This document shows, one piece after another, positions 21,848 to 30,059 of a DNA stretch of 38,528 nt. A program made the position numbers and the translations under genes. The stretch is taken from positions 1 through 38,528 of IMG/VR virus record IMGVR_UViG_3300039412_000446; one strand, written 5' to 3'. The stretch comes from a virus. Each line of letters begins with the position of its first letter. The stretch's first letter is position 1. The notes beneath the pieces were generated by a model, which saw only the letters and a list, made by a program, of their open reading frames with translations, was not told where the DNA came from and did not search any database.

Positions 21848-24738
21848 TGAAAAAAATATTCTTATTTCTATTATTCCTAGCCATGAACGCTATGGTGTTT
21901 GCCCAAACAGCTACCCCAACGTTTACGGTCACAACGATACCAACCAGCGAGATTTTATTTTATAACGGGGAAAGCCTGGCATCACAAGATAGGTCCATTA
22001 CGAATTATTATTGCTGCGTTATCGGGAAGCCCTCTTACACCTTGTTCGACAGCCCCCAGGCGGCTTACTCCGGTTTCGATGGTCTTTATTGTTCCCTGAC
22101 GGGAACGGGGAATATTGAGGCTGATTTTCTTGTTAGCGGCGATGGGGTTCAGGGTGAATGTGGTTCCAACTTTTACAATACCACCGCTTCCAATAGCATG
22201 TCCCTTTGGATAAAGGGCGTGACTTCCACGATTTCCGACCTTGAAATTGGGTGGGAAGATGAAAATGGCAATACTTCCGGCGACCCAAATCCCCTCATAA
22301 ACAATTTCGTTGGGGCATCAACGCAAACGGCGAACATACCCACATCTTGGACGCACGTTCAGATTCCCCTGGATGCCTATAACTTTAACGCATCAAATAT
22401 TATCGGAAGCGGTACGCCGACCCCAATGGACCGGACCGCCCTCGCAACGCAGGACATCGTAGACCGTTTTGGTCCTGGCGTATTCTATTTGGATGAAATG
22501 TATTTCCAACAGGCCGGCGGCCCTCCGGCCAATACGATTCCCTATGACAATTTTGAGAGCGGGGTCAGCGATATCACTTATGGGCTAAATCCAAACTATT
22601 CCGGTTCAACGTGCACGGCGGTATTGAGCACGGCCAACTATTATTCCCCAACACATTCCATAGCATTTAATTTCAATAACGGCCCAAATAGCTGGGTCGG
22701 CGGTGCAGGCGTTACCGATGTCATTTGTTACGTAAAGGTTTTGCCGTGCGAAGGGACTTCCTTTAACGCCAACGGAGCAACGTGGTTCTCAATGTGGGCG
22801 AACTTTCCAATAGGGTGCTCTTTCAAGGTGGAGATCACCGAGGGAAACACCGCGCCCGCCGACGGCGAAACTTATGATTCCATTTATTACACCGGCAACG
22901 GCTCATGGTATAACTACCAAATTCCGTTGCAGTCGTTCGAGCAGAACAAGAATGACCACATTGGCGACGGTATTTTTGAGGTCAACTCCATCGCCTCGAT
23001 AACCATCTGGACCTATGCCGCATACACAGACAATGCCGTTGCTTCCGGTACGGCCTATATTGATGATATTGCCTTTTTGCTTTCGGGAACTCCGCCGACA
23101 AATTATCCATGCAATAGCGGTTTTAGTTCCACGGCAACAGCCACGGCAACGGCAACCCCTACATCCACACAGACCACCACAGCCACGGCAACATTCACGC
23201 AGACGCAAACTTATACAGCCACAGCGACCCCAACAATGACCCCAGTGGCGTGTGGTATTGTGGCGATAGATACCTATAATCGGAATGCAATTATGCCATG
23301 GGTTGCCGATACGTATCAATGGTGGAATGAGAGGGGTGGGTATTCTGGAGACATAGAAGATGTCCAAGTTTCTCCTTATGCCCTTAACGGACAAACGGTT
23401 TACGGTTACGCCCAGTGTCTTACTGCTTGCGATGCCGCACACATGAATATGTTTAACGCTGATGGATATCTTCAGATGCAGGTGTTTGGAACCGTGGGCG
23501 GGACGCAACATCAAAGGCTGTTATTTCGCAGGATAGATAACAACAACGGATATATTTTTCAGTCAGACTTTGAAGATGGGGCATACATCTTTTATGTTGC
23601 TGTCGGCGGGAACCTAACCCAACTCCTGGTTGTTAATCAACAGCCGCAAAATGGGGATATTATGGGGGTTAGGATGCTGGGGCCCAATTATACGTTCTAT
23701 GTGAATAACATAGTAGTTGGACAAATGTCTGATTCGACATATTTAACACAAACAATTTGTGGTTTTGAATTTGAGAATGTTGGAGAGCAGGTCTCAAATT
23801 TCTCTTTTCAAGCTGTTGACCTATGCTCTCCAACATATACTGTGACAGTGACTGCAACCCAGACGGCTACTCCGACAGCCACGCCAACTGCCACCCAAAC
23901 AAATACCCAGACAAACACCAGGACTGCCACGGTTACCAATACCGCTTCAGTTACCCTCACTCTGACGAATAGTAAAACGGCAACCCCAGGGTGGACTGCC
24001 ACTGCTACACCTACGATTCCAACCCTAACGTTTACCAATACAGTTACCACAACAAATACAGCAACAATAACTCTTACATCCACCGCAACGCCAACTGTAA
24101 CTAAAACGGCAACCGTAACCCAAACCCCAACTATCACGTTAACCCCCACGGCTGTCAGGTGCGGACAGGCGGTACTAGATCAATTTTTGCGCCCAGACAG
24201 CCCAACCCTTGGGTATCCAACGTTTGGCCCGCTATGGTACTGTCCAGTTGTGCCAATTTCAATCGTCAGTCACGAAGCTATGTATTCTGGGGCTGGGGTT
24301 GCGCTGGCCATTGAAAATACATTTGTTTGTAATGGTGTTGTTAGTATGACTCTTGGGTCAGCGCTTGGAGTTCCAGGCCTTGGTTTCCGTGGGTCTGATG
24401 CATATAATTTTTGGGAATTCGCAGCGGTTGGAAATGGACTTGGTTATCAGTTGATAAAATATGTGAACGGAATTTATTACCGTGCGGCATCATATTCATT
24501 GCCTCCAGCCATCGGAGATCAAATGCAGGTAATTTTCTCTGGCCCACAAATAACATGTCTGGTTAATGGCGTAACACGCTGCGCAACTACTGATAGTTTT
24601 AACCAAACAGGAGCATGGGTTGGGATGATTCTTCAGAATCAGGGGACGGTATCGTTTTTTCAGTTTGACGCTCAGTGTTCTGGGGCGAGCGGGAAAATAC
24701 CAAACAAAAATAAGAGGGGTAGGGGGATCGGTTTTTAA
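21847..24738 (+). CDS. Secreted multidomain protein with carbohydrate-binding-like and LamG-like domains and Thr-rich linkers
   Basis: A 963-residue protein. The N-terminus MKKIFLFLLFLAMNAMVFAQ is a classic Sec signal peptide, probably cut after AQ or before it. Residues about 30-225 and 226-415 are jelly-roll, CBM-like modules (the second opens IPYDNFESG and ends AYIDDIAFL). Linker 1 (about 426-466) and linker 2 (about 663-769) are almost wholly Thr/Ala/Pro/Asn, mucin-like. Two LamG-like sandwich modules lie at about 470-660 and 770-945. The first 415 residues are strongly related to the 1277-residue protein at 30786. Likely exported or surface-exposed glycan binding; it may be an adhesin rather than a virion part. 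Unusual inside a head-tail gene cluster. Confidence 0.78.
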   Translation: MKKIFLFLLFLAMNAMVFAQTATPTFTVTTIPTSEILFYNGESLASQDRSITNYYCCVIGKPSYTLFDSPQAAYSGFDGLYCSLTGTGNIEADFLVSGDGVQGECGSNFYNTTASNSMSLWIKGVTSTISDLEIGWEDENGNTSGDPNPLINNFVGASTQTANIPTSWTHVQIPLDAYNFNASNIIGSGTPTPMDRTALATQDIVDRFGPGVFYLDEMYFQQAGGPPANTIPYDNFESGVSDITYGLNPNYSGSTCTAVLSTANYYSPTHSIAFNFNNGPNSWVGGAGVTDVICYVKVLPCEGTSFNANGATWFSMWANFPIGCSFKVEITEGNTAPADGETYDSIYYTGNGSWYNYQIPLQSFEQNKNDHIGDGIFEVNSIASITIWTYAAYTDNAVASGTAYIDDIAFLLSGTPPTNYPCNSGFSSTATATATATPTSTQTTTATATFTQTQTYTATATPTMTPVACGIVAIDTYNRNAIMPWVADTYQWWNERGGYSGDIEDVQVSPYALNGQTVYGYAQCLTACDAAHMNMFNADGYLQMQVFGTVGGTQHQRLLFRRIDNNNGYIFQSDFEDGAYIFYVAVGGNLTQLLVVNQQPQNGDIMGVRMLGPNYTFYVNNIVVGQMSDSTYLTQTICGFEFENVGEQVSNFSFQAVDLCSPTYTVTVTATQTATPTATPTATQTNTQTNTRTATVTNTASVTLTLTNSKTATPGWTATATPTIPTLTFTNTVTTTNTATITLTSTATPTVTKTATVTQTPTITLTPTAVRCGQAVLDQFLRPDSPTLGYPTFGPLWYCPVVPISIVSHEAMYSGAGVALAIENTFVCNGVVSMTLGSALGVPGLGFRGSDAYNFWEFAAVGNGLGYQLIKYVNGIYYRAASYSLPPAIGDQMQVIFSGPQITCLVNGVTRCATTDSFNQTGAWVGMILQNQGTVSFFQFDAQCSGASGKIPNKNKRGRGIGF

Positions 24739-24818
24739 AGAAACACAATGCAATATATATTAAAAGATATATAATATAATTATAAATATATTCAACACTA
24801 ACAAAAGGGGGAAAGCCA
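24739..24818 (+). promoter_or_regulatory. AT-rich spacer with overlapping TATAAT-like boxes
   Basis: Very AT-rich sequence with TATAAT at 24770-24775 and 24775-24780 but no good -35. It lies between the secreted-protein gene and the small membrane-protein gene and may hold a promoter. The AAAAGGGGGAAAGCCA ribosome leader at its end is identical to that of the tail sheath gene. Confidence 0.3.
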
Positions 24819-25004
24819 ATGACGGAGGGATTAAAAGATTTTGCCGATACAGTTAATTCAGTTGGGCTTCCAGCATTATGTGTAGGCTATTTCCTTTTGA
24901 AGGATTGGAAACTTAGCAAAGAAGACATCAAGGTGAAGACTGCCATAGCTAAGGCTCTAGCCTTAATAAATAAAACTCTTGGAATTGAAGAGGGGGAGGA
25001 TTAG
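24819..25004 (+). CDS. Small membrane-associated protein, possible holin-like
   Basis: A 61-residue protein. Residues about 14-29 (VGLPALCVGYFLLKDW) form one hydrophobic segment, followed by a basic amphipathic helix. This layout resembles small BhlA/UviB-type phage proteins, which are holin-like, but the resemblance is generic. The next gene encodes another single-span small protein. The two could be a lysis pair or could serve membrane display of the secreted proteins. Confidence 0.6.
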   Translation: MTEGLKDFADTVNSVGLPALCVGYFLLKDWKLSKEDIKVKTAIAKALALINKTLGIEEGED

Positions 25005-25008
25005 AGTC

Positions 25009-25206
25009 ATGGCCTCCTACATTGGTAGCGTCTGCCTTCTTTCGCTGTTTATCATCTCCGTAGTCATTATGAATAGAAGGCAGAAACGGAGAGTAGATGT
25101 GATGCGAGAGATATATCTTCACGTGGACGGCATAGCTGGCAGCATCAATAGTGGCAATGGAAAACATTTTGTAAAAGTATTCAAGGCTAAAAGCGTTCTT
25201 AAATAA
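25009..25206 (+). CDS. Small single-span membrane protein
   Basis: The 65-residue product starts at ATG 25009, chosen because GGGGGAGGA precedes it and because starting there puts the hydrophobic stretch (IGSVCLLSLFIISVVIM) at the N-terminus, followed by RRQKRR. That is an N-out or N-anchor topology with a positive stop-transfer patch. It follows the previous small gene by four bases. A lysis accessory role (holin or spanin component) is a guess from size and pairing. Confidence 0.6.
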   Translation: MASYIGSVCLLSLFIISVVIMNRRQKRRVDVMREIYLHVDGIAGSINSGNGKHFVKVFKAKSVLK

Positions 25207-25222
25207 TTAACGGAGATGTTAA

Positions 25223-25711
25223 ATGGAGCCGCAGGAATATCATCCACAACGAAGACATGCTATAGATGAAGCTAAAAAATTAATGCCAGATACTTTTCTG
25301 GCGGGGGCCGAAGACTGGAAGGTGTCGGCCTATCTTGACTTGATTATAGCTGACTGGAATTTTTGGCCGCCACAACAGTATCTAACGGTAGAAACCTTAG
25401 ATCCAAGACTTATTCCTTTACTTGGTTTTGGGGTTCAGATGTTTACTGTTTTATTTGAGCAGCAAAGATGGACTCTTTTGGACTTCGACTACACAGACCA
25501 GGGTCTAAATATTCGCCTGGATCGTGTAGCAAAGCTAGACCAAAGTTACAAAAATTTGCTAGAATTATACAAGCAGCAAATTATGAATTACAAGAAGAGC
25601 GTTTTGGTTAGCACGCAGGGAGTTGGATTGGGAACGCCAAGGTTCCAAAGTTCAATAGGGCAATTTCTGAAGATCGCCTTGGGTTCAGCGTTTTCATGGG
25701 GACAACCTTGA
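25223..25711 (+). CDS. Unrecognised virion-type protein
   Basis: A 162-residue protein behind ACGGAGATG. It has aromatic-rich segments (YLDLIIADWNFWPPQQYLTV, MFTVLFEQQRWTLLDFDYTD) and no signal peptide. The gene precedes the inserted homing endonuclease and would otherwise be followed by the DNRLRE-type secreted-protein gene. No family recognised; the high aromatic content and position suggest a structural protein. Confidence 0.6.
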   Translation: MEPQEYHPQRRHAIDEAKKLMPDTFLAGAEDWKVSAYLDLIIADWNFWPPQQYLTVETLDPRLIPLLGFGVQMFTVLFEQQRWTLLDFDYTDQGLNIRLDRVAKLDQSYKNLLELYKQQIMNYKKSVLVSTQGVGLGTPRFQSSIGQFLKIALGSAFSWGQP

Positions 25712-25731
25712 TGTTTCTTTTGGTTTAGGTA

Positions 25732-25760
25732 TTGCATGTTATCAGTATTTATGTTATACT
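25732..25760 (+). promoter_or_regulatory. Promoter of the Vsr-like endonuclease gene
   Basis: TTGCAT (25732-25737), 17-base spacer, TATACT (25755-25760), 35 bases before the ATG at 25796. An own promoter is common for free-standing homing endonucleases in phage genomes. Confidence 0.7.
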
Positions 25761-25795
25761 CTCTGTAGGTTTAAAATAAATCTACGGGAGGTTAT

Positions 25796-26977
25796 ATGAG
25801 ATATCAACACAGCGAATCAATGCGAGCAAGATTGAGCCATTTCGCTAAGGAAAGATCTAAGACTTACGATATGGCTAGTCACTTTTTAAACAGCGATGGA
25901 ACACCAAAGAATCGTCCGAAGTATAGATGGCAAGAAATTTTAGAACAACATCCGAAAGAAGAAATTATCAAAGCATTTGATACTAGGGGAATGCAGGCAA
26001 TGGCGAAGGAGTGGGGGTGCCATGTCGATGTTTGCTATACCCTAAGAGATAAGTTAGGTCTTAGTAAGAAGTGGACTCAGGAAGACATTATTAAGCAGTA
26101 TTCTAAAGAGAAATTGATGGATTTATATTTCAATCAATTTAGAACCATTAAAGAAGTAGCCGACCATATAGGATGTTATCAAGATACACTGTCTAAAGTT
26201 TTTAAGAAATTGGATATAAACTTTAAAGAATTTGTTCCTACAGAAGAGATGAAAGAAAATCTGCGTCAGAAGGCATTGACTCCAGAACGCATTGCTGTTG
26301 CTACAGAAAATCTCAAAAAAATAACTCCTGAAAAGAAGCATTTAGGCGACGAGACCAGAAAATCGAGGGGGTCTGCGAAGCGAGCGCACAAAGCTAATCG
26401 GGCGCTGGAAGCGTTTTCTCTAGATGAGATAGATAAGATGGTGGAGTATAGGGGCGTATTGGGGACAGCTAGATTTCTAGGCATATCGCAATGGGCTATT
26501 AGAAGTTTTTGCTACAAGCATAAAATTACGCTCTCTAATGGCGCCAAAAAAGCCATGACGGAAACGCCTCAATACAAGGCGCAAGCTAGATTAAAAGGTG
26601 TCCATACGGTTCAGAGATCCAAGAAAAAGAACACGTCCATAGAAATAGCCGTGCAGAATGAGTTGAAATCCAGGGGTATCAAATTTGAGACTCATAAAAA
26701 TCTAGAAAACATTACGGTTCCAGATGTTTTTATAGAACCGAATATAGTCATCTATTTAGACGGTTGTTTTTGGCACGCCTGTCCAGAGCATTGCTCTGGT
26801 AGTATTATTGGAAATAAGAGAGCCATTAAAGATAAGGTCATTAATGAAGCATTGCGTAAGAAAGGATATGTCGTACTAAGATTTTGGGAGCACGATATTA
26901 AAAAAGATGTTGGAAAATGCGTCGATACCGTGCTATCATATATAGGATTGAATAACAAAAAGGGGGATAAGAAATGA
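25796..26977 (+). CDS. Vsr-like (EDxHD-type) homing endonuclease
   Basis: A 393-residue protein behind GGGAGG. The N-terminal 270 residues contain several helix-turn-helix-like DNA-reading segments (about 65-90, 105-130 and 220-245, for example FLGISQWAIRSFCYKHKI). The C-terminal part (about 280-385) is a Vsr-type nuclease fold: IEIAVQNELKSRGIKFETH, VPDVFIEPNIVIYLDGCFWH and VVLRFWEHDIKKD, with the catalytic Asp in VPD and the conserved DGCFWHACPEHC segment. Such enzymes spread themselves by cutting alleles that lack them. The stop codon overlaps the next gene's ATG, and the frame reads through that gene's AAAGGGGG ribosome site. Confidence 0.85.
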   Translation: MRYQHSESMRARLSHFAKERSKTYDMASHFLNSDGTPKNRPKYRWQEILEQHPKEEIIKAFDTRGMQAMAKEWGCHVDVCYTLRDKLGLSKKWTQEDIIKQYSKEKLMDLYFNQFRTIKEVADHIGCYQDTLSKVFKKLDINFKEFVPTEEMKENLRQKALTPERIAVATENLKKITPEKKHLGDETRKSRGSAKRAHKANRALEAFSLDEIDKMVEYRGVLGTARFLGISQWAIRSFCYKHKITLSNGAKKAMTETPQYKAQARLKGVHTVQRSKKKNTSIEIAVQNELKSRGIKFETHKNLENITVPDVFIEPNIVIYLDGCFWHACPEHCSGSIIGNKRAIKDKVINEALRKKGYVVLRFWEHDIKKDVGKCVDTVLSYIGLNNKKGDKK

Positions 26978-28098
26978 AAAGAATCCTGCTATCTATTGCT
27001 ATATTAGCACTGGCATGCTCTGCATTTGGTCAGACATCTACTTTTACAACTACGGCGACCTATACACAGACGGCAACACAGACTCCTAATATTATTTATC
27101 CGACAAAATGCTTGTGGCTTGATCAGGCGAACCCAGATGCCGTAAATAGCGGATCTTCTGGGAGCGTTATCACTCAGCCGAGCTCGCAGGCTCATGGGTT
27201 AATGTATTTTTCTTTTACCAACGGCTGCGCTCCGCAAGGGCTCGTTGTGACAAGCGCCAATCTTTGCATTTCTGTGACGGCCCAGACTGGAATGACCTCA
27301 CTGGAAATTCACAGAGTTCTCCCATCTAACATTGATTGGGTTACCTCAAATTCCACATGGAGAACAAAAACAAGTATATTATTGTTTTGGCCAATTGGGT
27401 GGAGTGGCGCCGCTGGAGCATCCATGTCTGGATTTGATTATGCCGAACCGCTCATGGGGCAAATGACGAATTTCCAAATTGGGCAACACATTATTTCATT
27501 AAATCCATCGGAAGTCGAAAGCATGTATCAAAACAACGCTGGAATAATTTTGATTGATAATGACCAATGGGGAGCTCACGTTATGAATTACGACCAGACG
27601 ACAGGAACGTCTTGTGGGGTGATTGGAAGTTCTACGGCGTATCTTTCTGTTCAGTATGCTGTTCCAACGGCAACTGCTACAAAAATACCTACAGCCACCA
27701 AGACGATGACAAGCACTATAACACTAACATCAACGACAACAAGGACGCAGACCATAACATATACGGCTACCCGTACATACACAAAGGCACCAACGCACAC
27801 GCCACCCTTCACGCTTACGGCGACCAATACTTTCACGGGAACAATTACTAGCACGGCCACCAGCACTGCTACAGCTACCAGAACTGCTACGGCGACTCAA
27901 ACAGCAACCCAGACTTCTACAGCCACGGCTACAGCGACTCAAACAGCAACCCAGACTTCTACAGCCACGGCTACGGCGACTCAAACAGCAACCCAGACTT
28001 CTACAGCCACGGCTACAGCGACTCAAACAGCAACCCAGACAGCTACTATAACGGCCACAACTACAACAACCGCCACGCAGACGGTTACGCCACATTAA
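26974..28098 (+). CDS. Secreted protein with DNRLRE-like domain and Thr-rich repeat tail
   Basis: A 374-residue protein. The signal peptide MKRILLSIAILALACSAFG is followed by a short Thr-rich stretch, then a beta-rich domain (about 45-225) with the DNRLRE-type hallmarks: ANLCISVTAQTGMTSLEIHR, IDWVTSNSTWRTKTS and a late YLSVQYAVP strand. DNRLRE domains occur in large extracellular proteins. From about 230 to the end the chain is Thr/Ala/Gln repeats, with 14-residue units TQTATQTSTATATA repeated from a 42-base DNA repeat. It is likely surface-exposed. The lack of an anchor motif leaves its final place unclear. Confidence 0.75.
   Translation: MKRILLSIAILALACSAFGQTSTFTTTATYTQTATQTPNIIYPTKCLWLDQANPDAVNSGSSGSVITQPSSQAHGLMYFSFTNGCAPQGLVVTSANLCISVTAQTGMTSLEIHRVLPSNIDWVTSNSTWRTKTSILLFWPIGWSGAAGASMSGFDYAEPLMGQMTNFQIGQHIISLNPSEVESMYQNNAGIILIDNDQWGAHVMNYDQTTGTSCGVIGSSTAYLSVQYAVPTATATKIPTATKTMTSTITLTSTTTRTQTITYTATRTYTKAPTHTPPFTLTATNTFTGTITSTATSTATATRTATATQTATQTSTATATATQTATQTSTATATATQTATQTSTATATATQTATQTATITATTTTTATQTVTPH
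27895..28062 (+). repeat. 42-base tandem repeat, nearly perfect, about 3.5-4 units
   Basis: Units start ACTCAAACAGCAACCC at 27895, 27937, 27979 and 28021, each encoding TQTATQTSTATATA with one or two base changes. The last unit degrades after CCCAGACAGC. Unlike the other Thr-rich coding stretches, this one is repetitive at DNA level, so it could change copy number by slippage. Confidence 0.85.
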
Positions 28099-28117
28099 GT
28101 AAGTTACAATATTTGGC

Positions 28118-28145
28118 TTCACGTCATACGGTAATTGTGTATAAT
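28118..28145 (+). promoter_or_regulatory. Candidate promoter upstream of the 118-aa gene
   Basis: TTCACG (28118-28123), 16-base spacer, TATAAT (28140-28145). A perfect -10 with a weak -35. The remaining 28146-28257 leader includes an orphan AGGAGGAG with no start codon nearby. Confidence 0.45.
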
Positions 28146-28257
28146 AGTTATGGAATAAATTTTGCCCCAAAAGGAGGAGACCCAGAGAAGCGTAGGCAAA
28201 GAAGTGTAATAGATGGGTATGTAAAAGTAATAAAAATAAAAAAAGGGGGACACGACA

Positions 28258-28614
28258 ATGGCAAGAGGAATCGTAGCAGCGGTAGCCAGTACGACAACGT
28301 TAAGTGCTCCAGCGTCAATCATTGCAAAATCTACAGATCCAGGTTTCAGCGCAAAGGGTGTGGTTGAGAAATTGTCTGTTACTGCAACGCAGGCGGACAG
28401 CCTCGTGGTTTTGGATCTTTCCACGAAGCCATATACACCCATTTGGCAGGTGGATATCACGGCTGCCATGATCACTGCTGGGCCGACAGTTGTTGAATTT
28501 GGCCATAACAATGGCACTGCTCTCAACTTCGCCAATGGGTTGGGCGCTTATGCCTTGGGTGGTGCGGCCACATTCAGCACCGACTGGCTTATCGCAGGCG
28601 AAGCAAAAGGCTAA
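28258..28614 (+). CDS. Small virion-type protein
   Basis: A 118-residue protein behind AAAAAAAGGGGGACACG. Hydrophobic/neutral, beta-rich (GIVAAVASTTTLSAPASI, VVEFGHNNGTALNFANGLG), without signal peptide despite the Ala-rich N-terminus. A terminator follows directly, so it is probably its own transcript and abundant. It resembles small tail or decoration proteins in composition; no family recognised. Confidence 0.6.
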   Translation: MARGIVAAVASTTTLSAPASIIAKSTDPGFSAKGVVEKLSVTATQADSLVVLDLSTKPYTPIWQVDITAAMITAGPTVVEFGHNNGTALNFANGLGAYALGGAATFSTDWLIAGEAKG

Positions 28615-28636
28615 GCTAGACGTTTAAAGTGGCGGT

Positions 28637-28673
28637 GCCCCTCTTGCGATGAGTGAGAGGGGCGCTGTTATTT
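28637..28673 (+). terminator. Probable terminator after the 118-aa gene
   Basis: GCCCCTCT (28637-28644) pairs with AGAGGGGC (28656-28663) around an 11-base loop, followed by a poor T tract (GCTGTTATTT). Confidence 0.6.
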
Positions 28674-28689
28674 AGAAAGGAACCTACCC

Positions 28690-29757
28690 ATGCCCGAAGT
28701 GGCATCACTACCGACTATTAATAGATCTCTGGTGAACATAGAATATCTCACGCAAGATACTGACTTTTCTAAGCTTCTTATAGATCCCAAAACATTTGGG
28801 ATTATATCTAAAGATGCTTATCAGAAGGTTAAAATTTCGTGGCCCAAACAGCTTGATGCGGCCTCGTATAATGTCTATGGATCACCCAACCCACTCAATA
28901 GGTTTAATAGGCTGAACGAAAAACCAATTGACGATGCATTTTACGTTTTTGATCTACCAGTAATGCCAGAGACTGTACAGCTATACTTCTGGGTTACGTC
29001 AGTAAACGGGATTGGTGGAGAGAGATACCTGGCCCATGAAGGCGCCACCAATCTGAGCAGCTCTCTCATAGATAATAATTTTATATCGAACCCATTAACA
29101 CCCATGCTCGGAATACCCGTGACGCATATTATTAATGCTCATATGCAGAATATAATTCTTCCACAAATACGCCAGAGATTGCAGTTTGAACTTGAGAATG
29201 ACGGAGAAGATGTTCTTCTTTTTATCAGGAGATTTGTTGGGGCCCCCTGCAAATGCACAGACATGGGAACTGCACAGCCAGGAAGCGGAGATCCAAATAG
29301 TGTTTTTTCTTCCGTATTCACAAACGATGATGATAGGATAGGTCAGAAGACAAGCCCAGACTATCAGGGTCGTAGTCGTTGTTTGGTTTGTTTTGGAACT
29401 GGTATTGTTGGCGGATATTACCCATCATTTAAGATCAAGATCCGATATGGTGCCGTTCCAATTACAAACGTTGTTAGAACTCGGTTTGGGTGGCAGAACG
29501 TCCATAACTTTAGTTCATGGACTTTATGGTACCCACACTTAACCCAGCATGATGTTATAGTCAGGCCCAAGGACGGCGAGAGATATACCGTAAACGAACC
29601 TGGAGAATCTGAATTTCGTGGACTCCCCCTTCATCAGGAAATGAATTTTCAATGTCTCCAGCAAACAGATATCAAACAGCAAATTAGCGATGAGCTTATC
29701 TACAAGGTGACCCACGAAAAAGAATTTATACCAACGGGAACTAAAATTTTTGGTTAG
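28690..29757 (+). CDS. Virion structural protein with Fn3-like N-domain and Cys motif
   Basis: A 355-residue protein behind AAAGGA. Residues 40-115 look Fn3-like (KVKISWPKQLDAASYNVYGS, YFWVTSVNGIGG). Residues about 185-235 contain CKCTDM and CLVCFGTGIVGGYYPSF, a Cys-pair motif that recurs in structural proteins of large phages and may bind a metal. The C-terminal part (NFSSWTLWYPHLTQHDVIVR) is beta-rich. No signal peptide. It is a likely neck, tail-completion or connector component, from context. Confidence 0.65.
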   Translation: MPEVASLPTINRSLVNIEYLTQDTDFSKLLIDPKTFGIISKDAYQKVKISWPKQLDAASYNVYGSPNPLNRFNRLNEKPIDDAFYVFDLPVMPETVQLYFWVTSVNGIGGERYLAHEGATNLSSSLIDNNFISNPLTPMLGIPVTHIINAHMQNIILPQIRQRLQFELENDGEDVLLFIRRFVGAPCKCTDMGTAQPGSGDPNSVFSSVFTNDDDRIGQKTSPDYQGRSRCLVCFGTGIVGGYYPSFKIKIRYGAVPITNVVRTRFGWQNVHNFSSWTLWYPHLTQHDVIVRPKDGERYTVNEPGESEFRGLPLHQEMNFQCLQQTDIKQQISDELIYKVTHEKEFIPTGTKIFG

Positions 29758-29765
29758 GAGATCAC

Positions 29766-30044
29766 ATGCCGATCCCAGCGCAAAGCACTATATATAACGC
29801 ACGCAAGCAGGCATTATTATCTGCTGGTTACGTAAAAAGAATTATTCAGAATGGCCAGATGGTTACCGTTCCAGGAGAACTTCCAGATCAGATGGATAAG
29901 CTTATTCAATCCACCGCCTCTGGGGATAACGCCTTCTGGTCGGTGTGGCAAATTAGCCAAACTGTTGTTGGTCAAGATATGGTCACTGGAGCTCCCGTTG
30001 TTTGTGGGCCCGCCATCTCCGTGCCAGGTCAAGGCATGATTTAA
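29766..30044 (+). CDS. Small phage protein, unknown function
   Basis: A 92-residue protein behind TAGGAG, eight bases after the previous stop. It begins MPIPAQSTIYNARKQALLSA and has a mixed middle (IIQNGQMVTVPGELPDQMDK) and hydrophobic Gly/Pro end. No signal peptide. It directly precedes the two MKKW-type secreted genes. Function unknown. Confidence 0.6.
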   Translation: MPIPAQSTIYNARKQALLSAGYVKRIIQNGQMVTVPGELPDQMDKLIQSTASGDNAFWSVWQISQTVVGQDMVTGAPVVCGPAISVPGQGMI

Positions 30045-30059
30045 TTTGTAGGGGACTCA

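Noticed and set aside
25796-26977. Interpretation of the Vsr-like protein as a mismatch-repair or restriction enzyme
   Set aside because: No methyltransferase neighbour, large N-terminal reading region and free-standing promoter fit a homing endonuclease better.
27895-28062. Repeat array considered as a CRISPR
   Set aside because: Units are contiguous with no unique spacers, lie in frame within a coding sequence and encode Thr-rich peptide.
28113-28257. TTG-initiated frame MASRHTVIVYNSYG before the 118-aa gene
   Set aside because: Runs out of frame into the next gene, lacks a ribosome site and overlaps a candidate promoter.
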